From positions 1 through 39,844 of the forward strand of contig CAJFNK010000057.1 in assembly GCA_904394685.1 (NCBI GenBank): a stretch of DNA of 39,844 nucleotides, read 5' to 3'. Both the position numbers and the translations under genes were made by a program. The notes beneath the pieces are model-generated. The model was not told the origin of the DNA, did not search any database, and saw nothing but the letters and a program-made list of their open reading frames with translations. Below, one piece after another: positions 1 through 9,131 of this stretch (its first letter is position 1; the number at the start of each line of letters is the position of its first letter). This DNA is from Candidatus Heritagella gallinarum. Its GTDB lineage: Bacteria > Bacillota > Clostridia > Oscillospirales > Acutalibacteraceae.

Positions 1-54
1 CCTATGACCCCCTGCTTGTAAGGCAGGTGCTCTAACCAGCTGAGCTATGCCCCC
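1..54 (-). tRNA. tRNA-Val (anticodon UAC), 3' part cut by window edge
   Basis: Read on the minus strand, the sequence starts with GGGGGCATAGCTCAG, a typical acceptor stem and D arm. It continues into an anticodon arm with stem CCTGC/GCAGG and loop CTTACAA, whose central triplet TAC decodes the valine codon GUA. Only the first 54 bases are here; the T arm and 3' acceptor strand lie before position 1. A consensus promoter lies just upstream at 90-118. Confidence 0.93.
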
Positions 55-89
55 GTCTGATGGTGTCGCACTCACCGGCGACGTTGTCT

Positions 90-118
90 ATAATACAGCA
101 TCTGAAGGCAAATGTCAA
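90..118 (-). promoter_or_regulatory. Promoter of the tRNA-Val gene
   Basis: On the minus strand TTGACA (113-118) and TATTAT (90-95) are separated by exactly 17 bases, a near-perfect sigma-A promoter. Transcription would start near 83, about 30 bases before the mature tRNA end at 54. It also separates the tRNA from hslO, which ends at 139. Confidence 0.85.
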
Positions 119-138
119 CACCTTTTTGCAAATTTTTT

Positions 139-1029
139 TTATTTTTTTTCAGAAGCCTGTTTTGCGATCTCCTCCAGCTCCTCCACAGAGAAGCGATACT
201 TCTTTCCGCAATACTGGCAAGAGGCCTCTGCATAGCCGGTTTCGTCCGCCAAAGAGACGATATCCTCCCGCTTTAGGGTAGAGAACGCCTGAACGACTTT
301 GTCACGGCTGCATGTGCAAACATACTTCACCTGATACTCGTCCAGAATCTCCATCTCAAAGCCAAACAGCGCCTTCTGACAGATTTCCTCCATGGTCATC
401 CCTTTTGCCAGCATGGTCGTCACAGGCTCCAGAGAACGGATATTTTCTTCCAGCTTATCGATAGTGGCAGAATCTGCTCCGGGAAGCACCTGGATGAGCA
501 GGCCGCCGGAAAGCATCGCACGATGCTCCTCTTTGTCTACCAGCACGCCCAACGCACAAACGGTTGGGATCTGCTCGCTGATGGCATAATAGGCCGTGAT
601 ATCCTCTGCAATCTCGCCGGTTACGATACGCACCTGGCCTACATACGGTTCGCCTTCTCCCAGGTCACGCACCACCATCAGCAGGCCGTCACGCCCCACG
701 CCGCCGCCAACATCCAGCTTCCCGTTGGGCTTAAGAGGCAGCTCTACCTCTGGATGCTCTACATAGCCACGCACATTACCGTGACTGTCACCAATGGCCA
801 CCACGCTGCCCAGAGGGCCGCCGCCGTTGATTTTCATCGTCAGAGCCGCCTGTTCCTTTTTCAGCATGGCTCCCATCAGCGAAGCCCCGCTCAAAAGGCG
901 CCCCAATGCCGCTGTGGCTACTCCGCTGGTATGGTGCAGCTCCTGTGCAATCGCTACAATATTGGTTGTGTCCACCGCTGCCGCCATAATAGCGCCATCG
1001 CTGGTAATACACCGAATCATCCGATCCAT
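139..1029 (-). CDS. hslO: Hsp33 redox-activated chaperone
   Basis: This 296-residue protein matches the Hsp33 family over its full length. Hsp33 is a cytoplasmic holdase: oxidative stress releases a zinc ion and unfolds the C-terminal redox switch, exposing a binding surface for unfolding proteins. The four zinc ligands are visible as C238-x-C240 and C271-x2-C274. The N-terminal part, beginning MDRMIRCITSDG, is the family's usual start. An AAGGAGA box lies 7 bases before the ATG at 1029. It is the last gene of a minus-strand group with the methyltransferase and the TrpR-like regulator, and no independent promoter is evident in the 61-base gap upstream. A short A/T-rich tract follows the stop. 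Confidence 0.95.
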   Translation of the reverse strand: MDRMIRCITSDGAIMAAAVDTTNIVAIAQELHHTSGVATAALGRLLSGASLMGAMLKKEQAALTMKINGGGPLGSVVAIGDSHGNVRGYVEHPEVELPLKPNGKLDVGGGVGRDGLLMVVRDLGEGEPYVGQVRIVTGEIAEDITAYYAISEQIPTVCALGVLVDKEEHRAMLSGGLLIQVLPGADSATIDKLEENIRSLEPVTTMLAKGMTMEEICQKALFGFEMEILDEYQVKYVCTCSRDKVVQAFSTLKREDIVSLADETGYAEASCQYCGKKYRFSVEELEEIAKQASEKK

Positions 1030-1090
1030 CGTTTTATCTCCTTATCGTTTCTCATCAAATCAAGTAAACAAACACAGAAAGAGAGGCCCC

Positions 1091-1858
1091 TTATTCCGGG
1101 AGCCCCTCTGCATGTATGGGCTTTCTTGCAACGAATACCGCCCGCTGACAGTCCTCTGTGGGAGGCTCCAGCGTCATATCGCCATAGACAGCCAGCGGCT
1201 CCAGGCCGGCTTTTTGCAGCATTTCCTGCAATGCCGTCAACTCATAGGCACGCTCGGAAAAATGTTCGCTGCTGCGGTGATAGACCTCCCCTTCCCGCTC
1301 AAAAAAGTCAAGGGAAATCCGCACCCGGTCAGTCTTGGGCTCCAGGGTATTCTGCCAGACACAAAAAACGTTTTCTGTATCATACACAAAGGTATGATCC
1401 CCCAAAATTTCACGATGCTTATAGGGGGTATTCACATCGAAAACAAACAGGCCGCCGGGATTCATAAAAAGCGACACCCGGTCAAAAGCCTTCTGCACGT
1501 CCTTTTCTGTAATCAGGTGGTTGATACTGTCCAACACACAAAAAACCGTATCGACCGTTCCATACAAATCCAGCCGCTGCATCTGCTGACAGAGGAACAA
1601 CAGGCTCAGCCCTTCGTCCGCTGCCTTTCTCTGCGCTTCCGAAAGCATGTCCATAGAGCCGTCAATCCCATAGATATCCAGCCCCCGCTTTGCCAGCTCG
1701 ATCGTCAGCGTACCGGTGCCGCAGGCAAGGTCGAGCGTAAGCCCCGGCTCGTGCTGCCAATGCTCCAGCACCCGGCAGAGATACTCTGCACGGCTGGTAT
1801 AAGCTACGTTTTTGGTCAGAGAATCATAAAAGCGGGCAAAAAAAGCATATGCGCCCAT
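1091..1858 (-). CDS. Class I SAM-dependent methyltransferase
   Basis: The 255-residue product has a Rossmann-type methyltransferase fold, shown by motif I LDLACGTGTLTIELAKRG near residues 43-60 and a following acidic motif, YGIDGSMDMLSEA. It begins with YDSLTKNVAYTSRAEYL-like sequence typical of small-molecule methyltransferases that sit next to the YerC-type regulator in Clostridia. The substrate cannot be read from the sequence. The ATG directly follows the stop of the upstream gene (TAA, then ATG) and uses a GGAGGAGA box inside that gene's end, so the two are probably translationally coupled. It is co-transcribed from the promoter at 2250-2278. Confidence 0.88.
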   Translation of the reverse strand: MGAYAFFARFYDSLTKNVAYTSRAEYLCRVLEHWQHEPGLTLDLACGTGTLTIELAKRGLDIYGIDGSMDMLSEAQRKAADEGLSLLFLCQQMQRLDLYGTVDTVFCVLDSINHLITEKDVQKAFDRVSLFMNPGGLFVFDVNTPYKHREILGDHTFVYDTENVFCVWQNTLEPKTDRVRISLDFFEREGEVYHRSSEHFSERAYELTALQEMLQKAGLEPLAVYGDMTLEPPTEDCQRAVFVARKPIHAEGLPE

Positions 1859-2152
1859 TTATTCTTTCTCCTCCAGACGCTTAAACACCATATCATATCC
1901 CTCGCAGCCATAGTTGAGGGAACGGTTTACACGGGAAATGGTGGCAGTAGAAGCACCTGTTTTGGCCACAATCTCGCTGTAAACCTGCTTGGTGCTGAGC
2001 ATATGCGCCACCACCAGACGCTGGGACATCGCCTTCAGCTCCGGTACGGTACACAGATCCTCAAAGAAATTATAACATTCTTCTACGGTTTTCAAAGACA
2101 ATATGGAGCGGAACAAAAAGTCCATATTTTCGTCCTTCAACTTCGTATTCAT
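1859..2152 (-). CDS. YerC/YecD-type TrpR-related DNA-binding protein
   Basis: The 97-residue protein belongs to the TrpR-like YerC/YecD family. A helix-turn-helix is visible in VYSEIVAKTGASTATISRVN, preceded by the family's conserved ELKAMSQRL segment. It is presumably a DNA-binding regulator, but no target is known from the sequence. Three in-frame starts lie close together (GTG 2161, ATG 2158, ATG 2152). The ATG at 2152 was chosen because AAAGGG then lies about 8 bases away, the best spacing. It is the first gene of the group with the methyltransferase and hslO. Its leader contains a GTACAGC/GCTGTAC hairpin at about 2186-2223. Confidence 0.88.
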   Translation of the reverse strand: MNTKLKDENMDFLFRSILSLKTVEECYNFFEDLCTVPELKAMSQRLVVAHMLSTKQVYSEIVAKTGASTATISRVNRSLNYGCEGYDMVFKRLEEKE

Positions 2153-2249
2153 GAACATCACCCTTTGCTACATGTTTTAGCGGTACAGCCAGCCGGTATC
2201 TAAAAGAACCCGCCAGCTGTACAACGCCTTCTCGCTTTTGTTAAATAAA

Positions 2250-2278
2250 ATTTTATCATAGAAAAGCGTAAAAGTAAA
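2250..2278 (-). promoter_or_regulatory. Promoter for the yerC-like/methyltransferase/hslO group
   Basis: On the minus strand TTTACT (2273-2278) and TAAAAT (2250-2255) are spaced by 17 bases, with TG upstream of the -10 (TGATAAAAT). The start would be near 2243, giving a leader of about 90 bases that contains a long imperfect hairpin. Confidence 0.7.
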
Positions 2279-2331
2279 GCACTTTGCAAGATATCTGACA
2301 TCCCCGAAAAAGGACTAACAACCCAAAAACC

Positions 2332-2910
2332 TTACAGACAGGCCTCGGAAATCCGCTCCTGAAGCTCCTTGACCCCTTCCCCGTTTTGAGAAGAAAAAGG
2401 GAGCACCTGGATATCAGTTTCAGAAAACAGCTCCTGATAATAAGCCAGCTGTGCGGTGCGTTGGGTTTTATTTAATTTATCCGCCTTGGTACAAACGGCA
2501 ATAAAGGGGATTTCGTTCTCCAATAGGAAATTCACCATCCCACGGTCATCCTCTGTGGGGGCATGGCGCATATCCAAAAGCTGAATCACCAGGCGGATGT
2601 TCCGTTTCTGTGCAAAATAGCCCTCTACCAGCTCCGCCCAGCGCTTTTTCTCGGCCTGGGATACCCGTGCATACCCATAGCCGGGCAAATCCACCAGACG
2701 GCAATCTGGCAGCCGGAAAAAGTTAATCGTCGCCGTTTTTCCCGGAGTGGCGCTGACACGAGCCAGCGCTTTCCGGTTTACCAGCTTGTTGAGCAGGGAA
2801 GATTTTCCCACATTGGATTTTCCGGAAAAAACGATCTCCGGGATATCCGAAGCGGGCAGCTGGGAGGCTTTTCCCGCTGCCGCTTCAAAAGCAACCTGTT
2901 GAAAATTCAT
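2332..2910 (-). CDS. engB: Ribosome biogenesis GTPase EngB/YsxC
   Basis: The 192-residue protein is a TRAFAC-class GTPase of the EngB/YihA/YsxC family, needed for late assembly of the 50S ribosomal subunit. The nucleotide-binding motifs are clear: G1 GKSNVGKSS, G3 DLPGYGYA and G4 CTKADK. Length fits the family (about 190-200). The ORF has two ATGs; the second, at 2910, is preferred because AGGAG lies 7 bases upstream, whereas the first (2916) sits almost on top of it. That ribosome binding site overlaps the stop of lon, so it is the promoter-distal gene of the tig-clpP-clpX-lon-engB series, an order common in Firmicutes. Confidence 0.95.
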   Translation of the reverse strand: MNFQQVAFEAAAGKASQLPASDIPEIVFSGKSNVGKSSLLNKLVNRKALARVSATPGKTATINFFRLPDCRLVDLPGYGYARVSQAEKKRWAELVEGYFAQKRNIRLVIQLLDMRHAPTEDDRGMVNFLLENEIPFIAVCTKADKLNKTQRTAQLAYYQELFSETDIQVLPFSSQNGEGVKELQERISEACL

Positions 2911-2921
2911 GTTCATTCTCC

Positions 2922-5384
2922 TTATTGCGGCATCGGAGCAGCCGGGGCTGTGTGCCCGGATTCTGCCGGCGGCACCTGTGCAGACGGCTCTGCTACCGGC
3001 TCACTGGCTTCGACCGGTGCTTTCAGCGCTTTGGGCGGCGCAACCAGTGCCGTTTCCAGCACCTGTTCCAACCGGCTGACCGGACGGAACTCCACCGCCT
3101 TTTTCACAGCCTCGTCCACTTCTGCCAGATCGGGCTGGTTGTCCGCCGGGAAAATAACGGTCTTGATGCCGGAACGATAGGCAGCCATCGTCTTTTCACG
3201 CAGGCCGCCAATGGGCAGAACCCGCCCACGCAGCGTAATTTCGCCGGTCATAGCCACGCTATGGTCTACCGGGATTCCCGTCAGGGCAGAGGTTACCGCT
3301 GTTGCCATGGCAATACCGGCAGAAGGCCCGTCTTTGGGGATAGCCCCCTCCGGGCAGTGGATGTGGATGTCCTTCTTCTGATAGAAGTCCGGGGAAATCC
3401 CCAGCTCCTTTACCCGGCAGCGGATGCAGCTGATGGCTGTCCGTGCCGATTCCTTCATCACATCGCCCAGCGAACCGGTCAGCTCGATCTTTCCGGTGCC
3501 TTCCATCACAGCCACCTCGATCGGCAGCATCTCGCCGCCCACGCTGGTCCATGCCAAGCCGTTCACCAGTCCAACCTCGTCCTCCCGGCTCAGCTCCTCT
3601 TTCTTAAAGCGCTTGGGGCCGAGATAGCCTTCCAGCTTGTCGGGGGTGATGGTGATTTTCAGCGGGGCATCGCCCTCATATGCAACGACTTCTCTGGCGG
3701 CTTTGCGGCACAGAGCGGCAATGGTGCGTTCCAGTGTACGCACACCGGCCTCACGGGTATAACTGTCGATGATCTCCCGGACAGCCGCCGCATTGATCTT
3801 TACCAACTTGGGGTCAAGACCGTGCTTGCGAATCTGCTTGGGGATCAGATGCTTGGTTGCGATATGGAACTTTTCCTCATGGGTATAGCTGGGCAGCTCG
3901 ATCACATCCATACGGTCATAGAGCGGGCCGGGGATGGTAGAAGCATCGTTGGCGGTGGTGAGGAAAAGCACCTGGCTCAAATCAAAGGGCATGTCCAGAT
4001 AGTGGTCGTGGAAAGAGGAATTCTGCTCGGAATCCAAAACTTCCAGCAATGCGGAAGCCGGGTCGCCCCGGAAATCCTTGCCCAGCTTGTCGATCTCATC
4101 CAGCAGGATCAGGGGGTTACGGGTACCGGCCTGCTTGACTGCCGAAATAATTCGTCCGGGCATGGAACCGATATACGTTTTGCGGTGGCCTACGATATCG
4201 GAATCATCCCGCACGCCGCCCAGCGAAACCCGGACATATTTGCGCCCGATAGCACGGGCAATCGATTTTGCAATCGAGGTTTTGCCCACGCCGGGCGGGC
4301 CCACCAGACAGATGATCTGCCCTGTGGCTTCTTTGGTCAGCTTGCGAACCGCCAGCGTATCCAGAATCCGGTCTTTTACCTTTTCCAGCCCATAGTGGTC
4401 ACGGTCCAGCACCCGCTTGGCCTTGGCGATATCGATATGCTCCCGGCTCAGGGTGTTCCACGGCAGTTCCAGACAGGTTTCCAGATAGCCACGAATCACG
4501 CTGGCCTCATGAGAGCCAAACGGCATCTTAAACAGGCGGTCACATTCCTTCAGGAGTTTCTGTTCCTGCTCCTCCGGCAATTTGAGCGCCATAATGCGCT
4601 GGCGGAATTCCTCGGCCTCCTCCTGCGGGTTGTCGTCTTCTCCCAGTTCTTCGGAGATGGCACGCATTTGCTCCCGCAGATAATACTGCCGCTGGTTCTC
4701 GTCCATCTGTGCCTTGGCTTTTTCGTTGATCTCCGCCTCAATGGCCATGATCTTGATTTCTTCCCGCAGGATATCGATCAGCGTTTGCAGACGCTTTACC
4801 GGGTGCAGCTGAGAAAGGACTTCCTGTTTCAGCTCAAAATCCAGCGGGATATTGGAGGTGATAAAGTCTGCCAGCTGTCCGCATCCCTTTTCCTGAATCA
4901 CGCCCATGATAATATCCGGCGGGACATGGCGGTAGTTGCGGATATATTCTTCAAAAAGGTTCTGTGCGCTGCGAATCAGCGCCTCTGTGCGGGGTGTGGA
5001 GGAATAATCCAGATCATATGCCCGCACCACATCTACGGTTAAAAACGGCTCCCGGCGTTTCAGGGTTTCCAGATAGCCACGATAAAGGCCCTCTACATAA
5101 ATCCGCACCCCTTCTTCGGAATGGTGCAGCACCTGCTTGATACGAGCTACCACGCCTACCTTATAAAGCCCCTCCACAGTCGGGTCATCGTCACCCAGAC
5201 TCTTTTGCGCCACCAAAAAAATCAGCTGTTCTTTTTCCATAGCTGCCTGAAGGGCTGCAATCGACTTTTTGCGGCCCACATCAAACTGGAGCATCATTCC
5301 GGGAAAAATCACCAGCCCCCGCAGAGCGAGCGCCGGCATATCCCGGTGGTCCAGACGAACCGTTGCCTGTTCAGTTTCACTCAT
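2922..5384 (-). CDS. lon: ATP-dependent Lon protease (LonA type)
   Basis: The 820-residue protein has the full LonA layout: an N-terminal substrate-binding domain ([16 protein letters not shown] near the start), a coiled region, an AAA+ module with Walker [10 protein letters not shown] and Walker [11 protein letters not shown], and a C-terminal serine-lysine protease domain. The catalytic dyad is S688 in KDGPSAGI and K731 in REKTMAAY, with the 43-residue spacing usual for Lon. The ATG at 5384 was chosen because AAGGAAA lies 8 bases upstream; the reading frame extends 15 codons further without a start signal. The last roughly 40 residues are an Ala/Pro/Glu-rich tail that is not part of the protease fold. 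It degrades misfolded and regulatory proteins in the cytoplasm. Confidence 0.97.
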   Translation of the reverse strand: MSETEQATVRLDHRDMPALALRGLVIFPGMMLQFDVGRKKSIAALQAAMEKEQLIFLVAQKSLGDDDPTVEGLYKVGVVARIKQVLHHSEEGVRIYVEGLYRGYLETLKRREPFLTVDVVRAYDLDYSSTPRTEALIRSAQNLFEEYIRNYRHVPPDIIMGVIQEKGCGQLADFITSNIPLDFELKQEVLSQLHPVKRLQTLIDILREEIKIMAIEAEINEKAKAQMDENQRQYYLREQMRAISEELGEDDNPQEEAEEFRQRIMALKLPEEQEQKLLKECDRLFKMPFGSHEASVIRGYLETCLELPWNTLSREHIDIAKAKRVLDRDHYGLEKVKDRILDTLAVRKLTKEATGQIICLVGPPGVGKTSIAKSIARAIGRKYVRVSLGGVRDDSDIVGHRKTYIGSMPGRIISAVKQAGTRNPLILLDEIDKLGKDFRGDPASALLEVLDSEQNSSFHDHYLDMPFDLSQVLFLTTANDASTIPGPLYDRMDVIELPSYTHEEKFHIATKHLIPKQIRKHGLDPKLVKINAAAVREIIDSYTREAGVRTLERTIAALCRKAAREVVAYEGDAPLKITITPDKLEGYLGPKRFKKEELSREDEVGLVNGLAWTSVGGEMLPIEVAVMEGTGKIELTGSLGDVMKESARTAISCIRCRVKELGISPDFYQKKDIHIHCPEGAIPKDGPSAGIAMATAVTSALTGIPVDHSVAMTGEITLRGRVLPIGGLREKTMAAYRSGIKTVIFPADNQPDLAEVDEAVKKAVEFRPVSRLEQVLETALVAPPKALKAPVEASEPVAEPSAQVPPAESGHTAPAAPMPQ

Positions 5385-5493
5385 GATTGTTTCCTTTCTT
5401 TTCTCGGTCAAGCCGCATGTCCTCCCCATTTCATTTCCTCAATGCAAAAAGGCCGCCGCAAAGCAGGAACCCCTGTTTGCAGCAGCCCTTGTA

Positions 5494-6804
5494 TCAGGAT
5501 GCAGAATCTCTGCGGCCGTTCTTTGACTGCGTGTCGGCAATTTTAATCTTTACCGGCTTGCGGTCAGGGTTATATGTGATCTCCGGTTTTTTGCCCTCAC
5601 GCACGGTGTCTGCCGTGATTTCCACCTTCTCGATGGTATAATCGCTGGGGACGTTATACATCCACTCGGTCAACACTTCTTCCATCAGGGCACGAAGTCC
5701 ACGGGCGCCGGTCTTACGCTCCAGCGTCTTTTCCGCAATGGCTTCCAGCGCCTCACGGCTGAATTCCAAATCCACCTTATCCAGCTGGAAGAGCTTTTGA
5801 TACTGGCTCACCAGGCTGTTTTTCGGCTCTGTCAGAATCCGCACCAGCGCATCCTTATCCAGTCCGTCCAGCGCTGTAATCACAGGCAAACGACCCACCA
5901 GCTCCGGAATCAGACCAAATTTCACCAAATCGTGCGGAACCACTTCGGACATCCAAGAGGTGGTGTCCAGTTCCTTTTTGCTGTGAACCTCTGCGCCAAA
6001 GCCCAGAGAAGAAGAAGCGGTACGCTTTTGCACCACTTTTTGCAGGCCGTCAAAGGCGCCTCCACAGATAAACAGGATATTGGCGGTGTTGATCTGGATA
6101 AACTCCTGCTGCGGATGCTTACGGCCACCCTGCGGCGGCACATTGGCTACGGTTCCTTCCAGAATCTTCAGCAGCGCCTGCTGCACGCCCTCGCCGCTGA
6201 CATCCCGTGTAATCGAGGGATTCTCGGATTTGCGGGCGATCTTATCAATTTCATCTACATAAATGATGCCACGTTCTGCACGTTCCACATCATAGTCGGC
6301 AGCCTGAATCAGGCGAAGCAGGATGTTCTCCACGTCCTCTCCCACATAACCGGCTTCGGTCAGGGTTGTGGCGTCTGCAATTGCAAAGGGCACATCCAGC
6401 ATCCGAGCCAGTGTCTGCGCCAAAAAGGTCTTGCCAACACCGGTGGGGCCAAGCAAAAGCACATTGCTCTTGTTGATCTCCACCCCTTCAACCCCGTAAT
6501 AGATACGCTTATAGTGGTTATAAACCGCCACCGAAAGGGCAATCTTGGCACGGTCCTGCCCGATCACATACTCATCGAGCATTTCCTTGATCTCACGGGG
6601 CTTGGGCAGGACAATGGAAGAAGGCGCATGATGGGCCGCCGGAAGCGGGCGGCTTTCCTCCTCCAGAATCGAGCTGCACAGCTCTATGCAGGAATCACAG
6701 ATATAAACGCCGGGGCCGGCAATCAGACGGCGAGCCTGGCTTTGCGGCTTTCCACAAAAAGAGCAGCAAATATCTCTGTCCTGTGTCTCATCATTGTTTG
6801 CCAT
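5494..6804 (-). CDS. clpX: ClpX, ATPase subunit of the ClpXP protease
   Basis: The 436-residue protein is a full-length ClpX unfoldase. It has an N-terminal C4 zinc-binding domain (CSFCGK and CDSC pairs), Walker A GPTGVGKT, Walker [11 protein letters not shown], the substrate-gripping pore loop GYVGED and the ClpP-docking loop, here LGFG rather than IGFG. It unfolds tagged substrates and feeds them to ClpP, whose gene lies 20 bases upstream. The gap to lon is 109 bases with no convincing terminator, so lon is probably transcribed from the same promoter. A short non-conserved charged tail follows the last helix. Confidence 0.97.
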   Translation of the reverse strand: MANNDETQDRDICCSFCGKPQSQARRLIAGPGVYICDSCIELCSSILEEESRPLPAAHHAPSSIVLPKPREIKEMLDEYVIGQDRAKIALSVAVYNHYKRIYYGVEGVEINKSNVLLLGPTGVGKTFLAQTLARMLDVPFAIADATTLTEAGYVGEDVENILLRLIQAADYDVERAERGIIYVDEIDKIARKSENPSITRDVSGEGVQQALLKILEGTVANVPPQGGRKHPQQEFIQINTANILFICGGAFDGLQKVVQKRTASSSLGFGAEVHSKKELDTTSWMSEVVPHDLVKFGLIPELVGRLPVITALDGLDKDALVRILTEPKNSLVSQYQKLFQLDKVDLEFSREALEAIAEKTLERKTGARGLRALMEEVLTEWMYNVPSDYTIEKVEITADTVREGKKPEITYNPDRKPVKIKIADTQSKNGRRDSAS

Positions 6805-6824
6805 TTCATCACCAATCCCAAACT

Positions 6825-7409
6825 TTATCTAGTATAAATCACCTTGTCGATCAAACCATACTCCATTGCCTGCTGGGCTGTCATAAAGTTATCACGCTCG
6901 GTATCACGCTCCACCACTTCGAGAGGCTGGCCGGTTTTTTCTGCCAGAATCTCGTTGAGCTTTCTCTTGGTGGAGATAATGTGGTCGGCATGGATACGGA
7001 TATCCGTAGCCTGACCCTGTGCGCCGCCGCTGGGCTGATGGATCATGATGTCGCTGTTGGGCAGTGCAAAACGCTTGCCCTTTGCGCCGGCAGCCAGAAG
7101 GAATGCACCCATGCTGGCAGCCATGCCCATGCAGATGGTGGACACGTCGCACTTGATATAATTCATGGTATCATAAATCGAAAGGCCAGCGGTAACAGAG
7201 CCGCCGGGGCTGTTGATATAAAGGCTGATATCCTTCTCCGGGTCCTGCCCCTCCAAATACAAAAGCTGTGCTACCACCAGGCTGGCTGTTGCATTGTTCA
7301 CCTCGTCGGTGAGCATGATGATGCGGTCGTTCAGCAAACGGGAAAAAATATCATAAGAACGCTCGCCACGGCTGGTCTGTTCAACAACATAAGGTACTAA
7401 ACTGCTCAT
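6825..7409 (-). CDS. clpP: ClpP serine protease subunit
   Basis: The 194-residue protein is a complete ClpP. The triad is S99 in [10 protein letters not shown]124 in IMIHQPSGG and D173 in DTERDNF, with the same spacing as E. coli S97/H122/D171. The N terminus, [20 protein letters not shown], contains the usual short propeptide region and axial loop. Two heptamers form the barrel that works with ClpX, encoded immediately downstream. AAAGGAG precedes the ATG at a good distance. It is separated from tig by an unusually long 271-base spacer with inverted repeats. Confidence 0.97.
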   Translation of the reverse strand: MSSLVPYVVEQTSRGERSYDIFSRLLNDRIIMLTDEVNNATASLVVAQLLYLEGQDPEKDISLYINSPGGSVTAGLSIYDTMNYIKCDVSTICMGMAASMGAFLLAAGAKGKRFALPNSDIMIHQPSGGAQGQATDIRIHADHIISTKRKLNEILAEKTGQPLEVVERDTERDNFMTAQQAMEYGLIDKVIYTR

Positions 7410-7680
7410 TTGTAGATCTCCTTTCTGCGGTACTTTTCAAAAACACCCACCTTGAATGTATTCAGAGCCGGTTGAAAAGATACCTCTGAAATCTGGTTTT
7501 GCCCGCCATCAAAAAGCATGACAGCGGGCAAAATCACGGCAGGATTCCGGCTGCACATTGTCCAGTTTTCCAAACTCTGGCAGCAAATATACCTGCTACT
7601 TCAACTTTTTATGTGATGCCATTCTGTTTGGCAAAACAGCGCCTCATGTAAATGAGGGTCGTCATCAATCTTTTGGGAAA
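7410..7680 (-). other. tig-clpP intergenic region with inverted repeats
   Basis: No gene is supported here. The clearest structure is a perfect 10-base inverted repeat, TTTTGCCCGC (7497-7506) and GCGGGCAAAA (7524-7533), with a 17-base loop. An 8-base repeat, CTTTTCAA (7433-7440) and TTGAAAAG (7472-7479), lies just upstream of the clpP ribosome binding site. Two small hairpins, CTGTTT/AAACAG and CCTCAT/ATGAGG, lie between 7620 and 7670 close to the tig stop. None is followed by a good U tract on the minus strand, so complete termination is not evident. No consensus sigma-A promoter or CtsR-type heptad repeat was found for clpP. Partial termination, mRNA processing or a regulatory leader are all possible. 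Confidence 0.5.
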
Positions 7681-8973
7681 TTATTCCTCAGTCTTGATCA
7701 CAGCGTTGTCACGCACCAGACCCATTGCCTTCTCCACAGCAATGTCGAGAGCCAGATCTTCTTTGGAAACAAAGCCCTTGATCTGATCCATTTCCATCTG
7801 GTAGACGTTAGCCATCTTGGCATACTCAGCTTCGATCTCCTCGTCGGTGGGAACAATGTTCTCCAGCTCGACGATCTTCTCCAGAGCCAGACGAACCTTT
7901 ACCTGACGCTCTGCCTGGGGCTTGAAGGAATCACGGATGCCCTGCTCGTCCATACCGGTGTACTGCAGGTAGGTCTTGAGATCCAGACCCTGGGACTGCA
8001 AACGGTAGCTGAACTCACGGATATCGTCGTTGATGCGGTTCTGATACATAGCCTCCGGGATCTCGCCCTGCAGCTTCTCCATCAGGGCCTCGATCAGCTG
8101 GTTGTCGGCATCGTTGTCAGCCTGCTTCTGGCGGGAAGCGGTGAGCTTCTCTTTAGCATCAGCACGGTAAGCCTCAACGGTATCGAACTCGCTGATGTCC
8201 TTGATGAAGTCGTCGTCGATGTCCGGCAGCTCCTTGGCCTTGATCTCATGCAGCTTTATCTTGAACACAGCGGGCTTGCCCTTCAGTTCTTCTGCCTGAT
8301 ACTCCTCCGGGAAAGTTACGTTGATGTCGAACTCGTCGCCGGTGTTGTGGCCAACCACCTGATCCTCAAAGCCGGGGATGAACTGGCCGGAACCCAGGGT
8401 CAGGTTGAAGTTTTCAGCCTTGCCGCCTTCAAAAGCAACGCCGTCTACAAAGCCCTCAAAGTCGATCTCAACGGTGTCGCCGTTCTCAGCAGCACGATCC
8501 TCTACGGTAACCATGCGGGAGTTGCGGTCCTGTACACGGGTCAGCTCGGCGTCCACGTCTTCCTCGGTGACTTCGACAGGCTTCTTCACCACTTCGACGC
8601 CCTTATAGCCCTCGATGGAAACCTCAGGATAGGTGGTGATGGCAACCTTGAACTCCAGGTCTTTGCCCTTGCCAGCTTCGATCAGGTCGAAATCGATTCT
8701 GTCCTCGATCATTTTCAGGCCAGCTTCCTGCACAGCGCCTTCCAGAGCGGAGGGATACACCATGTTGATAGCGTCCTCATAGAACACCTGCTCGCCATAA
8801 TATTTCTCAACAAAAGCACGGGGGGCCTTACCCTTACGGAAGCCCGGGATCGTGATTTTCTTGCTCTCTCTTTTAAAAACCTTTGCAACAGCGCTCTCGA
8901 ACTCATCGGCGGGCACTACAATGGTAAGCTCATAGCGGTTTGTATCAACCTTATTGGATGATTTCAGACTCAT
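7681..8973 (-). CDS. tig: Trigger factor, ribosome-associated chaperone/PPIase
   Basis: The 430-residue protein is trigger factor. It has an N-terminal ribosome-binding domain with the signature GFRKGKAPR, a central FKBP-type peptidyl-prolyl isomerase domain (GDTVEIDFEGFVDG through GFEDQVVG) and a C-terminal helical chaperone domain. It binds nascent chains at the ribosome exit tunnel. The ATG at 8973 has AGGAGGAAAG about 7 bases upstream; the 8 extra codons before it in the frame are not needed. It leads the proteostasis cluster from a promoter with an extended -10 at 9015-9020. Confidence 0.97.
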   Translation of the reverse strand: MSLKSSNKVDTNRYELTIVVPADEFESAVAKVFKRESKKITIPGFRKGKAPRAFVEKYYGEQVFYEDAINMVYPSALEGAVQEAGLKMIEDRIDFDLIEAGKGKDLEFKVAITTYPEVSIEGYKGVEVVKKPVEVTEEDVDAELTRVQDRNSRMVTVEDRAAENGDTVEIDFEGFVDGVAFEGGKAENFNLTLGSGQFIPGFEDQVVGHNTGDEFDINVTFPEEYQAEELKGKPAVFKIKLHEIKAKELPDIDDDFIKDISEFDTVEAYRADAKEKLTASRQKQADNDADNQLIEALMEKLQGEIPEAMYQNRINDDIREFSYRLQSQGLDLKTYLQYTGMDEQGIRDSFKPQAERQVKVRLALEKIVELENIVPTDEEIEAEYAKMANVYQMEMDQIKGFVSKEDLALDIAVEKAMGLVRDNAVIKTEE

Positions 8974-9014
8974 TGTTATCTTTCCTCCTGCATACAATGC
9001 AAATTATCTTGGTT

Positions 9015-9046
9015 ATTATATCACAGGCTTCCGGAATATTCCAGAC
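9015..9046 (-). promoter_or_regulatory. tig promoter (extended -10) with an adjoining palindrome
   Basis: On the minus strand TGATATAAT gives a consensus -10 (9015-9020) with the extended TGn element; no good -35 is seen at 17 bases. In the place of the -35/spacer sits TCTGGAATATTCCGGA (9030-9045), whose core GGAATATTCC is a perfect 10-base palindrome. The palindrome could be an operator. The start would be near 9008, about 35 bases from the tig ATG. Confidence 0.65.
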
Positions 9047-9131
9047 AAAACCTGAAATAATTTTTGAAAAAAGTAATAATTTTACGTTTGTTTACGAAAA
9101 AACAGCGATCCAGTTCATTTTCTTGCACCGG

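Noticed and set aside
2925-5042. 705-codon plus-strand open frame opposite lon
   Set aside because: Shadow of the lon coding strand; His/Gln/Arg-rich translation with no recognisable motif or start signal.
5450-5520. GGCCGCCG...CTGCGGCC repeat between clpX and lon as a terminator
   Set aside because: The pairing is short and imperfect, the loop is long and no U tract follows on the minus strand.
7558-8961. 467-codon plus-strand frame opposite tig
   Set aside because: Shadow of trigger factor; Leu/His/Val-rich translation typical of reverse complements of acidic proteins.
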